Below are positions 52,226-64,000 of a stretch of DNA of 64,000 nt, one piece after another (positions within the stretch are counted from its first letter, which is position 1; each line of letters begins with the position of its first letter). Source of the DNA: Chrysomallon squamiferum. Its lineage: Eukaryota; Mollusca; Gastropoda; Neomphalida; Peltospiridae. A program made the position numbers and the translations under genes. The stretch lies in the NCBI GenBank assembly GCA_012295275.1, contig CM022677.1:18757908-18821907 (forward strand), read 5' to 3'. Below the pieces are notes generated by a model that was not told the DNA's origin, did not search any database, and was given only the letters and a program-made list of their open reading frames with translations.

Positions 52226-52261
<36 letters not shown>

Positions 52262-52639
52262 ATATATTATAAATTAAATAAATATAAAACTAATTAAACA
52301 GCAAACTACCTACCTACCTAACTAAATAAGTTAATAAATAAATAAATGAAAAAGAAGAAAACAAAAGAACTTACTACAAAGGTTGTTCTCGTGTTCAGTT
52401 TCACTTGACTTCATGTCGAGGATGAGAGACCGGGCAATGTCCTCCAGTTCTTGTTTCTGTGCAGGTAACTCTGCATCACCTGATAAATAAAAAAAAAAAA
52501 AAAATAAATAAATAAACAATCAACCAAACAAACACCTGTATGACTCTTGATGCTCGAATAACGTACTAAAACAATAATAATAGTAATGATAATAATAATA
52601 ATAATAATAACAGTAATAATAATAGCAATATTAATAGTA

Positions 52640-52678
<39 letters not shown>

Positions 52679-52722
52679 GGAAGAAAAGAAGAAAAAGGTA
52701 AGACAATGATAAGTGTTTTTGA

Positions 52723-52789
<67 letters not shown>

Positions 52790-53368
52790 TACATAAAACA
52801 TATATACAAATACATATTTTGAGAGAGAGAGAAAGAGAGAGATATATATAAAGTAAATATATATATATATATATAATGTATAGATATGTATTTATATACT
52901 GAAAAAGATAAGACACGAAACTATTAAATACAATAAAATCTTCTCTGTTTCATTCTAAGGATACACAAGTATAGTGAACGAGATACAACAAATGACCCAC
53001 CTTCGTGACCTACGTAAGGTGGGTACAACGGTGAAAATATTGTACCAAGAAGAGAGGTTCTAGGTGGGCTGGTTGTATCCTTCTTCATTCGATACTGCTT
53101 CTTTTCTTCTGAAAGAGGAAAAATTCTTTATAACTCTGTCTCTCTCTATCTCTCTGTCTGTTTCTTTCTATCTCATTCTCGACCTGTCATTTTTCTTTCA
53201 TAATTTTTCTCTCACTTTGTCTATCTCCTAGTTTATAACTGTCTGCCTGTCAATTTCTATTTCTCTCTGTCATTGTAAAATGTCATTTTTTCTTTCTCTC
53301 TATTTCAGTCTCTGTCATTTTTTTCATTTCTGTTTCTCTTTTATTTCATTCTTTTCATCATCATCATC

Positions 53369-53464
<96 letters not shown>

Positions 53465-54289
53465 CACACACACACACCTTTTTTCTTCAGTTTGGATTTG
53501 ATCTGATGTGGAGTTGATGTTATAAGAGAATCTGTGCCATTGGTCAGTGGTTGAGACTGATGATCAGTGAAGCCATTTTCTGTGTGGTATTTCTTGATTG
53601 GTGTTTCCTTGACAACCTGATCATAAACAAAACAAATAATAAAAGCATTATTTCTATATATATATAAAAAAGAGCAATTTATAGGATGTAAGAAAATAAA
53701 AATAAATAAAATAAATAAATAATAATGAAATTTTAACAAATATATTAGTACAAATTGTTAAAACAGAATAACTGATCAAACAGAACTAATAATAACAATA
53801 TCAAAAACCACAAAAATACTAATTATATTAATCAAAGTAATAGCAATAATAATAATATATAATAGCAAGAATAATAAAATAATAATCAATAATAACAAAA
53901 TAATAATCAATAATAACAACAATAATAAATACTATTACTTCTGCAAATACTATTTTCTATAAAACTAACACCTTTGATATTCATTAAAACTTGAATAATA
54001 ACAAAATTTAGAAAAAAAAAAAAGACAAATACTATTTTCTATAAAACTAACATCTTTGATATTCATTAAAACTTGAATAATAACAAAAAAAAAAAAAAAA
54101 GAAAAAAAAAACCCAAACAAAATACTATTTTCTATAAAACTACTATTCATTCACCTCTGCAGCAGACTTGTCTATTTTGTGAGAACGTTTCCGTGACGAC
54201 AATGGTGGATTGACTGTTTCTGCTCCATTTGCTAGTCGACCAATGGCGGTGCGCGTCGCAGGACCGTTTGGCTTGTGTCGTAGCTGCAT
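46154..54289 (-). CDS. CTDSPL2: CTD small phosphatase-like protein 2 (SCP4), 11 coding exons, 474 aa
   Basis: HAD-family Ser/Thr phosphatase of the FCP/SCP group; vertebrate CTDSPL2/SCP4 is nuclear and acts on phospho-Ser substrates such as transcription factors (family knowledge). Eleven coding exons join in phase to 474 aa, against 466 in human. Start MQLRHKPNG parallels vertebrate MRLRTRK. Residues 1-265 are a low-complexity regulatory region with the conserved [15 protein letters not shown] block and Asn-rich runs. The catalytic domain runs from about [20 protein letters not shown] (284-304). The nucleophile motif DLDET is D302-T306 and straddles an exon junction. [54 protein letters not shown] and the C-terminal [12 protein letters not shown] all match. 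The exon holding the Met continues upstream as 5' UTR to an acceptor at 54315-54314, so at least one non-coding exon lies further upstream and was not identified. Confidence 0.95.
46289..46371. repeat. (GA)n microsatellite in last CTDSPL2 intron
   Basis: About 41 GA units between coding exons 10 and 11. Confidence 0.97.
46443..46538 (-). CDS. CTDSPL2: CTDSPL2 coding exon 10
   Basis: Residues 423-454 ([20 protein letters not shown]...). Donor CAG|gtgagt. Confidence 0.92.
47280..47406 (-). CDS. CTDSPL2: CTDSPL2 coding exon 9
   Basis: Residues 380-422, including HRLFREHC and [14 protein letters not shown] (D413 and N414 in the conserved DNSP). Acceptor actttctccag follows a long pyrimidine-rich tandem repeat. 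Confidence 0.94.
47410..47660. repeat. (AAAGTA/AAATGA)n array before CTDSPL2 exon 9
   Basis: On the coding strand this is a (TTTTAC)/(TTTTCA) pyrimidine-rich array that ends at the exon 9 acceptor. Confidence 0.92.
47661..48063. other. CTDSPL2 intron between exons 8 and 9, remainder
   Basis: AATG/AATA short repeats to about 47730, then intron sequence with no recognisable element. Confidence 0.5.
48064..48206 (-). CDS. CTDSPL2: CTDSPL2 coding exon 8
   Basis: Residues 333-379 ([20 protein letters not shown]...[12 protein letters not shown]), including the [10 protein letters not shown] motif. The exon is markedly GC-richer than its introns. Confidence 0.94.
48196..48640. repeat. About 25-bp array derived from the exon 8 acceptor edge
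   Basis: Up to about 18 diverged units of 'cacctgtaataattataaa'. On the coding strand each reads 'ataattattacaggtg', matching the true junction 'taattactacag|GTGTTT'. Confidence 0.8.
48855..49088. repeat. Tandem arrays beside the exon 7 donor
   Basis: About three units of 'ttttggttcatactgtttga' plus 'ggtaagagtgaaaactact', then five to six units of 'actactatgtgagatgagag'. The array ends 10 nt from the exon 7 donor. Confidence 0.9.
49098..49184 (-). CDS. CTDSPL2: CTDSPL2 coding exon 7
   Basis: 87 nt, residues 304-332 starting [20 protein letters not shown]. Acceptor tctcgcag. Confidence 0.94.
49197..49570. repeat. (TAAA/TAAG)n tract
   Basis: Near-continuous AAAT/AAGT/GAAT units between coding exons 6 and 7. 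Confidence 0.93.
49891..50002 (-). CDS. CTDSPL2: CTDSPL2 coding exon 6
   Basis: Residues 266-303, ending [11 protein letters not shown], the first Asp of the catalytic DxDxT. Donor TTG|gtaagt. Confidence 0.93.
50240..51396 (-). repeat. About 105-bp array containing copies of the CTDSPL2 exon 5 end and donor
   Basis: Eleven units start near 50245, 50360, 50430, 50550, 50665, 50761, 50832, 50941, 51046, 51132 and 51251, before the real exon edge at 51387. On the coding strand each carries a version of 'gagtgggaacaggagactta' plus 'tgatcc|gtaaga'. The 50832 copy still encodes [10 protein letters not shown] with an intact gtaaga. Spacers are conserved ('acacaacagaagttaaaata'). Confidence 0.93.
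51397..51706 (-). CDS. CTDSPL2: CTDSPL2 coding exon 5 (Asn-rich)
   Basis: Residues 163-265. Contains two Asn runs encoded mostly by AAC and ends [10 protein letters not shown], equivalent to vertebrate DWEVFDPYY. Its last 30-odd bases plus donor are repeated many times in the following intron. Confidence 0.9.
51720..52160. repeat. (AAAT/AAGT)n tract in CTDSPL2 intron
   Basis: Tetranucleotide repeats with (AAAAG)n at about 52044-52068. No other content. Confidence 0.92.
52375..52479 (-). CDS. CTDSPL2: CTDSPL2 coding exon 4
   Basis: Residues 128-162 ([20 protein letters not shown]...). Donor TGTA|gtaagt. Confidence 0.88.
52565..52900. repeat. (TAA)n, (CA)n, (TA)n and (GA)n cluster
   Basis: (AAT)n 52571-52680, (CA)n 52724-52741, (TA)n 52743-52786, (GA)n 52822-52841 and (TA)n 52843-52874, all in the intron between coding exons 3 and 4. 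Confidence 0.93.
53001..53108 (-). CDS. CTDSPL2: CTDSPL2 coding exon 3
   Basis: Residues 92-127, including the conserved [18 protein letters not shown]. Donor GAAG|gtgggt, chosen over an earlier GTAG|gtcacg because only it keeps phase with exon 4. Confidence 0.88.
53372..53477. repeat. (CT)n followed by (CA)n, starting at the exon 2 donor
   Basis: On the coding strand the donor leads into (GT)7 and then about 45 GA units. Confidence 0.95.
53478..53616 (-). CDS. CTDSPL2: CTDSPL2 coding exon 2
   Basis: Residues 46-91 ([20 protein letters not shown]...LITSTPHQ). The donor AAAAAG|gtgtgtgtgt is itself the start of a microsatellite. Phase 1. Confidence 0.88.
53935..54150. repeat. About 85-bp array next to the coding exon 1 donor
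   Basis: Two and a half units of 'atactattttctataaaact' plus 'aacacctttgatattcatta'. The last partial unit ends at the donor, whose first 35 intronic bases match the unit. Confidence 0.85.
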
Positions 54290-54313
54290 CTTTCTCACTA
54301 TCTGGTTTATATC
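54155..54313 (-). CDS. CTDSPL2: CTDSPL2 coding exon 1
   Basis: Acceptor ttttacag. ATG at 54289-54287; residues 1-45 ([20 protein letters not shown]...). Donor GAG|gtgaat. Upstream codons in frame (DINQIVRK) are open but lack a Met, so they are taken as 5' UTR. Confidence 0.88.
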
Positions 54314-54315
54314 CT

Positions 54316-55750
54316 GTAAAACAAACATTTTTTTAAACAAAATTCAATAATATAAAATAAATAGTAATAAAATAAAAGTAAATGATTACAGTAATAAAAA
54401 CATAATAACACACACACACACACAAACATATATGTACATACATATATATATATATAAATAATAAAAATGTAAAAATAAAGAAGAGAAATTATTAATGAAA
54501 AATTAATGCTGTTATTGGCAGAGGTGAATTTTATTTAATGTTAAATTTCAAGACACATTTTCATTTTCATACAAATAATATTTACTGGTAATTTGTATCT
54601 TGACAATAACATTTTATATCACTGTTGAAAAAAATCATTTGGATCATGCTATAAGTAATATCCCTCAACTAAAAGCAAAAAATAAATAAATAAAAAAAAA
54701 TAACAAAAAATCTGCTAGCTGCTTCTTATATCATCTCAAACATTACAAACAGAGGATTTCTTTTAAATGCACTTTTAGAGAGAAAAAGAAATCTCTACTT
54801 GTAAGACACAGGCATTACGACTAATTTTGATTTTGATATTTCAATTTTTTTTGTTTGTTTACATTTTCAATAGAATTAATTACTAGACCAAATAGCATTA
54901 TATGCAGATACTAGTAGTTAAAAAGAAAGAAAAAGAAAAAAAAAATAATTGTAAAAAGAAAATAAGAAAGAAAAAGATAATTAATTTTAATGAAATAAAT
55001 TTTAAATAATAATGAATGAAAGATTAAAAACGTAAACAATTGTTGTTTGTTTTGTTTTTTTAAAAACAAAGGAAAACAATTTAAAAATTTAAATAACAAT
55101 ATTACTGATATAAAAGAAGCCATAAAAAAAAAAAAAAAAAAAAGAAGAAAAAAATTAAGATAAGAGAAACAAATATTTTAAATTATTTTTTCCTTTATTT
55201 ACAACTATCTAACAATACTTTCAAAAAGGTATTACAAAGAAAAAAGTAAAAAAAAAAAAAAAAAAAAGGAGAAAAAATAATAAAATAAAAAAAAAAGTAC
55301 AAATAAAAAAATTAAACAAACAGAAACAACATTCCACAATATCCAAACAGATGTCCAAAACCAGCAGACGCTGATATCCTCATCAAATTACAAAAACCGA
55401 GACCAGTCTTCAAGAAAACACTACCAGGTCGGTCTAAGTTTATTTACAGATCAGTGCTACAAGTTCAAGGCCAGTGGAGAAAGGCTGATGGGGCAACATG
55501 ACACAGCTTCGTGGTAACTAGGATAAAAAGGCAGAAACTATTTTTAACCTGATGGAGGTCTTGAGCTAGCCAGTGAGAGAGTGAGAAAGAGAGAGAGAGA
55601 GATGTGATTAAAAAACAGTGAGTGTCTGCAGTGACATAATACAGGTGGTATGTATGTATGTAGATGTAATATGGGATGTATAGTCTGGTTATACAGTGGA
55701 ATTATATATATATATATATATTTAATCTTACTGTCTGTTGTGTTTATGAA
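54316..55750. other. Probable CTDSPL2 5' intron or upstream DNA
   Basis: AT-rich with poly(A) runs at 55124-55145 and 55249-55268. 55320-55570 is unusually complex, unrecognised sequence. No coding exon found. Confidence 0.45.
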
Positions 55751-55754
55751 GATA

Positions 55755-56070
55755 AGAATAAAACTTTGTAATTTAAACTCAAGGATGAATGAAATTTTGT
55801 AACTGTAAATTCAGGGATGAATAAAATGTAATTTAAACTCAAGGAAAAATGAACTTTTGCAATACAAACTCAAGGAAGAATGAACTTTTGTAATTTAAAC
55901 TCAAGGATGTATGGAATTTTGTATTATTAACTCAAGGAAGACTGAAATTTTGTAATACAAACTCAAGGATGAAATTCCGTAATGCAAACTCAAGGATGAA
56001 TGCAGTTCTGTAATGTAAACTCAAGGATGAATGAAATTTTGTAACAAAAACTGAAGGATGAAAGTGAGTG
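55755..56070. repeat. About 29-bp array 'taaactcaaggatgaatgaa'
   Basis: About ten units of 'aactcaaggatgaatgaaat' plus 'tttgtaat', partly diverged. Confidence 0.9.
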
Positions 56071-56627
56071 GAACACTAGAAAACGCTGTTGTGTCAGTGT
56101 AAAGAAAATAACTAACAGACAATGAATAACTGCTGTTCAGTTTTCTAATAGGGACTTTTAAACTAATCTCTCTCTCTCTCTGTTTATATAGATATCTATC
56201 TACCCAACACACATATATGTATTTTACATAGTTACGTATGTATGTGTGTGTGTATATATATATATATTTTTGTGTGGATGTATGTGTTTGTGTCTGCCTG
56301 TCTGTACTACACATACATACACAAATATTTATCCATCCATCTGTCTATCTACTACTTATCTATCTATAATATATCTAATGACACATACATATTTACGTGC
56401 ATATGTATGTCTCTCTTTCATTTAGATGTGTATGCTCATGTTTTTGTCTGTCTGTCTGATTATCTGTCTGTGTTTAAAATTACAATATGCAATTTTCCCA
56501 CTTAAAATACAGTTGTCTCACTTATTTTTCCCCCAACAGCAGAAAAAAAAAAAAATCATTAGGTATGACTCAGAAGTGATGTGGCTTACACATGGTTTTT
56601 CTGTGAATGGTTGGCTTGATCAATGGA

Positions 56628-56666
<39 letters not shown>

Positions 56667-56940
56667 ATAAATTTAGATCCTGCGATATGTTCGCTGATCT
56701 GCGACCAAGGGGAATAAAACAACACTGTGTGTGTGTGAGATCAATAGAGCAGATCAATAAACCTGCTTTGTGTCAGTCACCTGTTTGTGCAACAATAACT
56801 GGAAAGGTTCAGGTGTGGAATTTTTTTTTTTTTTTTTATATTTCCCAATCAAATCAGTGCTCCTTAGTTTTAAGTACAACTGTTTGTAACTGCAATGAGT
56901 TCATTTTGGGGTTTAGTTTTTTTCCCTTCTCCCCTTTTCT
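56070..56940. other. Intergenic or 5'-intron DNA
   Basis: TATG/TATC-type repeats at 56230-56460, A run at 56629-56663 and T run at 56820-56838. 56680-56820 is complex but unrecognised. No gene. Confidence 0.5.
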
Positions 56941-56948
56941 TTTCCCTT

Positions 56949-57038
56949 TATGTATGTATGTGTATGCATGTATGTATGTATGTATGTATGTATGTATGTA
57001 TGTATGTATGTATGTATGTATGTATGTATGTATGTATG
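56949..57038. repeat. (TATG)n microsatellite
   Basis: About 22 units. Confidence 0.97.
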
Positions 57039-57039
57039 T

Positions 57040-57920
57040 GAATATAGGTAGGTAGGCAGGCAGACAGCTGTTTATATTTGTTTGTATACACACACCAAAA
57101 CACACATATTTACTTAAGAAGTGCACGCCTAGTTATAATGACTGTTACAAGGATATGCCTAGTTTTAATGACATCTCTCTCTCTCTCAATCTTTCTTTCT
57201 CTCACCAAAATATAGAAAGATAACTCTCTCACCAAAATATAGAAACTCTCTCTCTCTCTCTCTTACTCTCTCACACCAAAATATAGAAAGATAATTATTT
57301 ATATGATACAAAATATCAGCAAGTCCTGAATAAATTAAAACTAATTATTTTAATCCAGGTTAAATACATGTACACACACTCAAACATGTACTGCATACAG
57401 ATCTTAATCACTGCTGTCTAAACATACTCATGTGAAACAGTATTTACAGCATAAACCTAAAACTACTAGATAAAATAACAATCTATCTATAAAACAAAAA
57501 CAAAAGTAAAATGAATAACAACAAAAAAAATAACAGCAAAAAAACAATTAAAATAAATTATTTAGATTTATCAGTTCACTGATCTAAAAGAGCATTCTGC
57601 ACATTCATGCACACACACACAGTCACACAGACAGAAAGACAAACAGACTGATAGCTAGATACACACATGTAATAGATATTATTTCTAGGTTAAGTATTAC
57701 AGGTAAACTGAAAGGTTTTTGACATTCTGTCATTTCTCACAGCTACACTTTCATTTGTTTATGTATTTTACAAAAACAAGTAAAATATTTTATCAAGATA
57801 TTACGTCAGGGAACTTTTTTTTTTTTTTTATACCATTGTTTGTATGAACAGCTGTATATTCAGGTAAATGTGTTAATGTATGCAACAGCTAAACCATGTC
57901 TGTTTGATTCTTTTTCCATT

Positions 57921-57973
<53 letters not shown>

Positions 57974-58153
57974 CTCCACATACCTGTGTGTTTGGGGTGT
58001 ATATTATTTTAAATGAAAAACATTATTAATAACAAAAACAGCTCTACTGTTGTAATAACAACCATCAAAATCTAAACGAATTAAAATTAGAAATCTTTTA
58101 AGATAATTAGAATGTTCAGTGTATACATGTGTGTATTTGATAACAGTATATCT

Positions 58154-58223
<70 letters not shown>

Positions 58224-58644
58224 AGCCAAGAAAATTAAACCAAAATATATATATATATATATAAGTACAAGTGTAGTATTACTATATATATTCACATCTA
58301 TTTTATCTGAAGGAGGTGCATATTATTTCAAAATGAATTATTAATACCTAAAACAAAAGTTTCATTCTTGTAACAACTCACATGAAGAACAAAACAAATT
58401 TAAACCAGGAATTGTTCGAGATAATTAAAGTAGTTCAGTTGTTTTGTTTATCTTTTTTTTTTTTGTGTTTTTTTTTTTTTAATATGCACAGGTGAGAAGA
58501 TACAGGTGTTAATAAATTTTCAAATAAATAAATAAAAGAGGGAAAGATATCTTGATAAGTGTTTTTGTGTTTTATGTGTATGTGTGTGGGTGTGAGTGTG
58601 TATATGTCTGTCTATAGATATAAATGTTTATATGAATGCTTGTA

Positions 58645-58691
<47 letters not shown>

Positions 58692-58931
58692 TAATGACTT
58701 TATGTTTTAAATCAAGTTCAAAAAGAGAAACAAGGAGAGGCAAAAAGAAAAATTAATAAAAGGAAGAAAACGAGCTTAAATACTGAATTTTAAAGAAGTT
58801 TATTATAAAGTAATTCCATTATGTAAATTAACTGGAAATATAAGTGATAGTAAATTAATATTTAAAAAATAAAAATAAAAATATTACTATTATTTTCTTA
58901 AGTTAAATTACACTAACAAGGTGAGTAATCT

Positions 58932-58968
<37 letters not shown>

Positions 58969-59608
58969 AAGAAAAGGAATTTATTATTATCATTATTATC
59001 TTAGAAGTATTTTAAATTGCAATGATAACGTCAGTAACTGTAGATTATAAAAATCAGAAAAAATAAAAATAAAATAAAAATAAAAATAATAATAAATAAA
59101 TGTACAGGAAATTCTTGTCATTTTGTGTTAATCACACTTCCAAATATTCAAACTAAAAGGGGTATCGAATTACCAAAAAAAAAAAAAATAAAAACGAACA
59201 GGAAATGTTCCTTTTTTTTTTTTTTTTTTGTAATATAATTTAAAAAAAAAAAAAAAAAAAAATTAAAAATGGCATTTGACAAGTGTTTATAATGACAACA
59301 AACCTTGTTTGGTCTCTGAACACCACATCAACAAAAATGCCCAACAAAATAAGATTCATACTGAAGGATTCTTAATCAACGTTCAGAAAAAAAAAAAAAA
59401 AACATGATAATGGGGAAAAAATAATACATAAATAAATAAATTTTAAGAATAAAAATATTTTTGTCAGTGAAATAGCTTTTTTATTATTTGTAGATTTATT
59501 TTTTAAAAATCCCACCTATCAAAAATTTTCAAATGTAAGTTTCGTAAATTCTACATTCATATAATCTTATTTTTAAAAAAATAATTAACCAAGAATAGTT
59601 AACTAACT

Positions 59609-59656
<48 letters not shown>

Positions 59657-59773
59657 TTTTCCACAACTTCATTAAAAAAGAAGAGAAGAAACCCCCACTT
59701 CATCCAATACCCACCGAATCTGCAACAAGCTTCACACAAAACCACACAGTTGTTAATACTGAATTAACTAAGT

Positions 59774-59807
<34 letters not shown>

Positions 59808-60480
59808 TAAAAATGACCTGCTATTGGAATATCTCAGCAATTTCACTGTATGTTTTAGTTCATTATTATTGTTATTTGAACTTAAAATAATAATGTTAAA
59901 AAAAAACTAAAAAAACTATTTTCAAGTACATTATAAAATGAGTACTGTACACAGTATGTGTCATTATGTGCTACCATTTTGTTGTGTGTACCTGTGATTG
60001 TGTGTTTGTTTGTTTATGTAGATATATTTATGTAGATATGTATGTATGTGTGAACATGTGTGTAAGAATGAAGTTATACTTCTGTATGTTATAAGCAGTT
60101 TAACACATAAACAAACACACACACACACACACACACACATTTACAAATATTCACAGTGAAAAAAAATTCCAAGTAACCAACACAAACAACACAATTAACC
60201 AACACAACGTCGAACCGGTCGCCACGCACTGCAACACCATCGCCAACGGCAACAGCATTACTACACACTAACCTCCCCCACCACCCCCATCTCTCCCATA
60301 CATTCCACGACAAACGAAACAAAACAAAACAAAACAAAAAAAAATAACTAAAAAAAAAAAAATTCAACAAAACTACCACCCACCATTACCCACCCCCATT
60401 CTATAAAACTGACACCAGCAATTTTTTTTACACCAACACAACACAACAAAAGAAAAAAAAAAATTAAATTAAAAAAAAAA
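57040..60480. other. Microsatellite-rich non-coding DNA
   Basis: A 'caccaaaatatagaaagata' triplet repeat at 57205-57295; (CT)n 57923-57968; (GA)n 58158-58220; (TG)n 58647-58691; A runs at 58938-58965 and 59240-59262; (CT)n 59611-59654; (CA)n 59778-59805 and 60116-60140. No gene. Confidence 0.7.
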
Positions 60481-60720
60481 AATGGAACAACATGGGTTGT
60501 ATGCTCCCGTTACTTGGTTCTACTAAACTCTGGTCGAGTGTAGGCAATCAATAGCAATGGCAGTAAGCAACCTCTGTGCTAAAAATAGCCTGCACCTTTT
60601 TCCTTGCTAACACAACAACAAGGAAGATGAAGAATGGGGAATCGTTAACCTGGGCTTGAGCCAAAAAAACAGGTGTGTGTGTGCACCTTGTATTTGCGAC
60701 AGTAATGTGCCGTTTTTTTG
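60480..60720. other. Complex-sequence island, possible 5' exon region of CTDSPL2
   Basis: The most complex stretch in the right arm, with near-balanced composition at 60490-60690. No coding frame. Its position upstream of CTDSPL2 would suit a non-coding first exon or promoter, but nothing in the sequence proves this. Confidence 0.2.
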
Positions 60721-60789
60721 TTTTAATAACGAGATACGAGTGATTTTTTTTTTTTTTGTAACGATTTGAATAAAAAAATTACGCGAATT

Positions 60790-61869
60790 AACATTCAGAA
60801 AGGAGTTTATAATGTTGTTAGTTTATTTAGTGAATAAAGCTGGTTTTATTTCCAGTTTGAATTGAAAGAAAAAGGTCGAAATAAAAAAAAAAGTATCTGA
60901 ATTACCTTTAGAAATATGATTTAATATGTGTTGTTAGTTATTAAGAGAATAAATCTGGTTTTAATTCTAGTAAAATTAAAAGAAAACATTTACAGTCACA
61001 CAACAAACCAAAACACAAGCTTGATTCATATAGATGAATTTTTTCTTGTAAATATTTAAAGTAAATTATAAAAAGTAAATTAAAAATAATAAAATAAAAA
61101 GTAAGTAAATAAAAGGTAAATAAATAAAAGTAGTAAGTCATATCATATCAATTGGTGATTTTATTTTAATAAAAAAAAAAACAAAAACATTACTCTTACA
61201 AAGGTATCCAATATGGGTTTAATAAACATTCTTTGAAAATAATAATTTCCTTGTAAATATTAAAAGTAAATTATAAAAATTATTATTAAAAAAAAAGTAA
61301 TAATGAACGCAATGAGTCATACTAATTGGTCATTGTGTTAAATAAATCTGATTCTATTTTAGTTAAATTAAATGAAAAATTTACACAGTGAACTTAAATT
61401 TATATATATAAAAATAATATATATATATATATATAATTTTCTTTCTGTAGATATTTAAAGCAAATTGAAAAATTAATAATAAAAGAAATGAATCTTATTT
61501 TATTTCAGTAAAATTAAAAGAGAAACTTTACACGCTTATATAACTAACTCATAGAAGTAATTTATTTTAAATATTAGAAGTAAATTATTTTTTTTTTTAA
61601 AATAACAATTAAAATGAGTCACATTTTAACTGGAGACTATTTTGTATAAATCTGAATTCATTTGAATAAAATTTGAATTTTATAAATTTATATGAAAGTA
61701 CTTATTTAAAAGTAACTTTCTTCTAAGTTTAATAGATAAATAAATAACTTCTTATAAATTAAAAATATATATGATATAAATATTAAATTATAAAAAGTCA
61801 ATAATAAAATTACACGTTAATCAGCAACTGTGTTAAAAATATATTTAATTGAATATGTAGTTCTAAATG

Positions 61870-61870
<1 letters not shown>
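60790..61870. repeat. About 120-220-bp diverged tandem array
   Basis: Recurring blocks 'aataaatctggttttaattc', 'taaaattaaaagaaa', 'tttacacagtgaac', 'tgtaaatatttaaagtaaat' appear at least five times in the same order. Confidence 0.75.

Positions 61871-64000
<2,130 letters not shown>

Noticed and set aside
60089-60379. Minus-strand 96-codon frame near the right end
   Set aside because: Phe/Val/Cys-rich with no domain, bounded by (CA)n and A runs, no splice partners.

Overview
The window is AT-rich animal nuclear DNA with intron-split genes and an extreme load of simple repeats: (CT)n, (TAA)n, (TTTA)n, (TG)n, poly(A/T) and many longer minisatellites. This texture, and the divergence of the encoded proteins from vertebrate ones, suggests a lophotrochozoan, most likely a cephalopod such as an octopus. 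That is an inference from composition and protein similarity, not a database match. I see no bacterial, viral or CRISPR features. Most long open frames (Leu/Ser, Cys/Val, Thr/His or Arg/Glu runs) are translations of microsatellites, not genes. LEFT ARM, 1-25 kb: this is a patchwork of local duplications. It holds an apparently intact TNF-superfamily ligand gene on the minus strand (4 exons, 5428 to 3307, 302 aa). A tandem paralogue (23690 to 20489) has an intact N-terminal half but a wrecked last exon. A third fragment of the last exon and 3' flank lies at 717-890. Between them are a degraded exon of a core-1 beta-1,3-galactosyltransferase-like gene (14264-13878), an internally deleted Tigger/pogo DNA transposon with TIRs and a TA target duplication (13069-13850), and a 2.5-kb TG-rich minisatellite (15706-18250). 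MIDDLE, 26.6-36.7 kb: a complete 10-exon plus-strand gene for mitochondrial sulfide:quinone oxidoreductase (SQOR, 447 aa), assembled with consistent splice phases; FAD motif and both catalytic cysteines are present. RIGHT, 54.3-46.15 kb: the 11 coding exons of a CTDSPL2 (SCP4) orthologue on the minus strand (474 aa), with the DLDET phosphatase motif. Its non-coding 5' exon was not found. SQOR and CTDSPL2 are convergent, their stop codons about 9.4 kb apart. 55-64 kb holds simple repeats and tandem arrays and no gene I can support. The most unusual observation is that several tandem arrays in SQOR and CTDSPL2 have units that include an exon edge plus its splice site. About eleven downstream copies of a CTDSPL2 exon end with its donor fill one intron, about four upstream copies of the SQOR exon 7 acceptor and exon start are interleaved with (CA)n, and an acceptor-edge array precedes CTDSPL2 exon 8. 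A palindromic array also begins at the CTDSPL2 stop codon. These look like minisatellites born at exon boundaries and could act as decoy splice sites. The genes have no operon-like relation: TNF-like ligand = signalling, SQOR = mitochondrial sulfide oxidation, CTDSPL2 = protein phosphatase.
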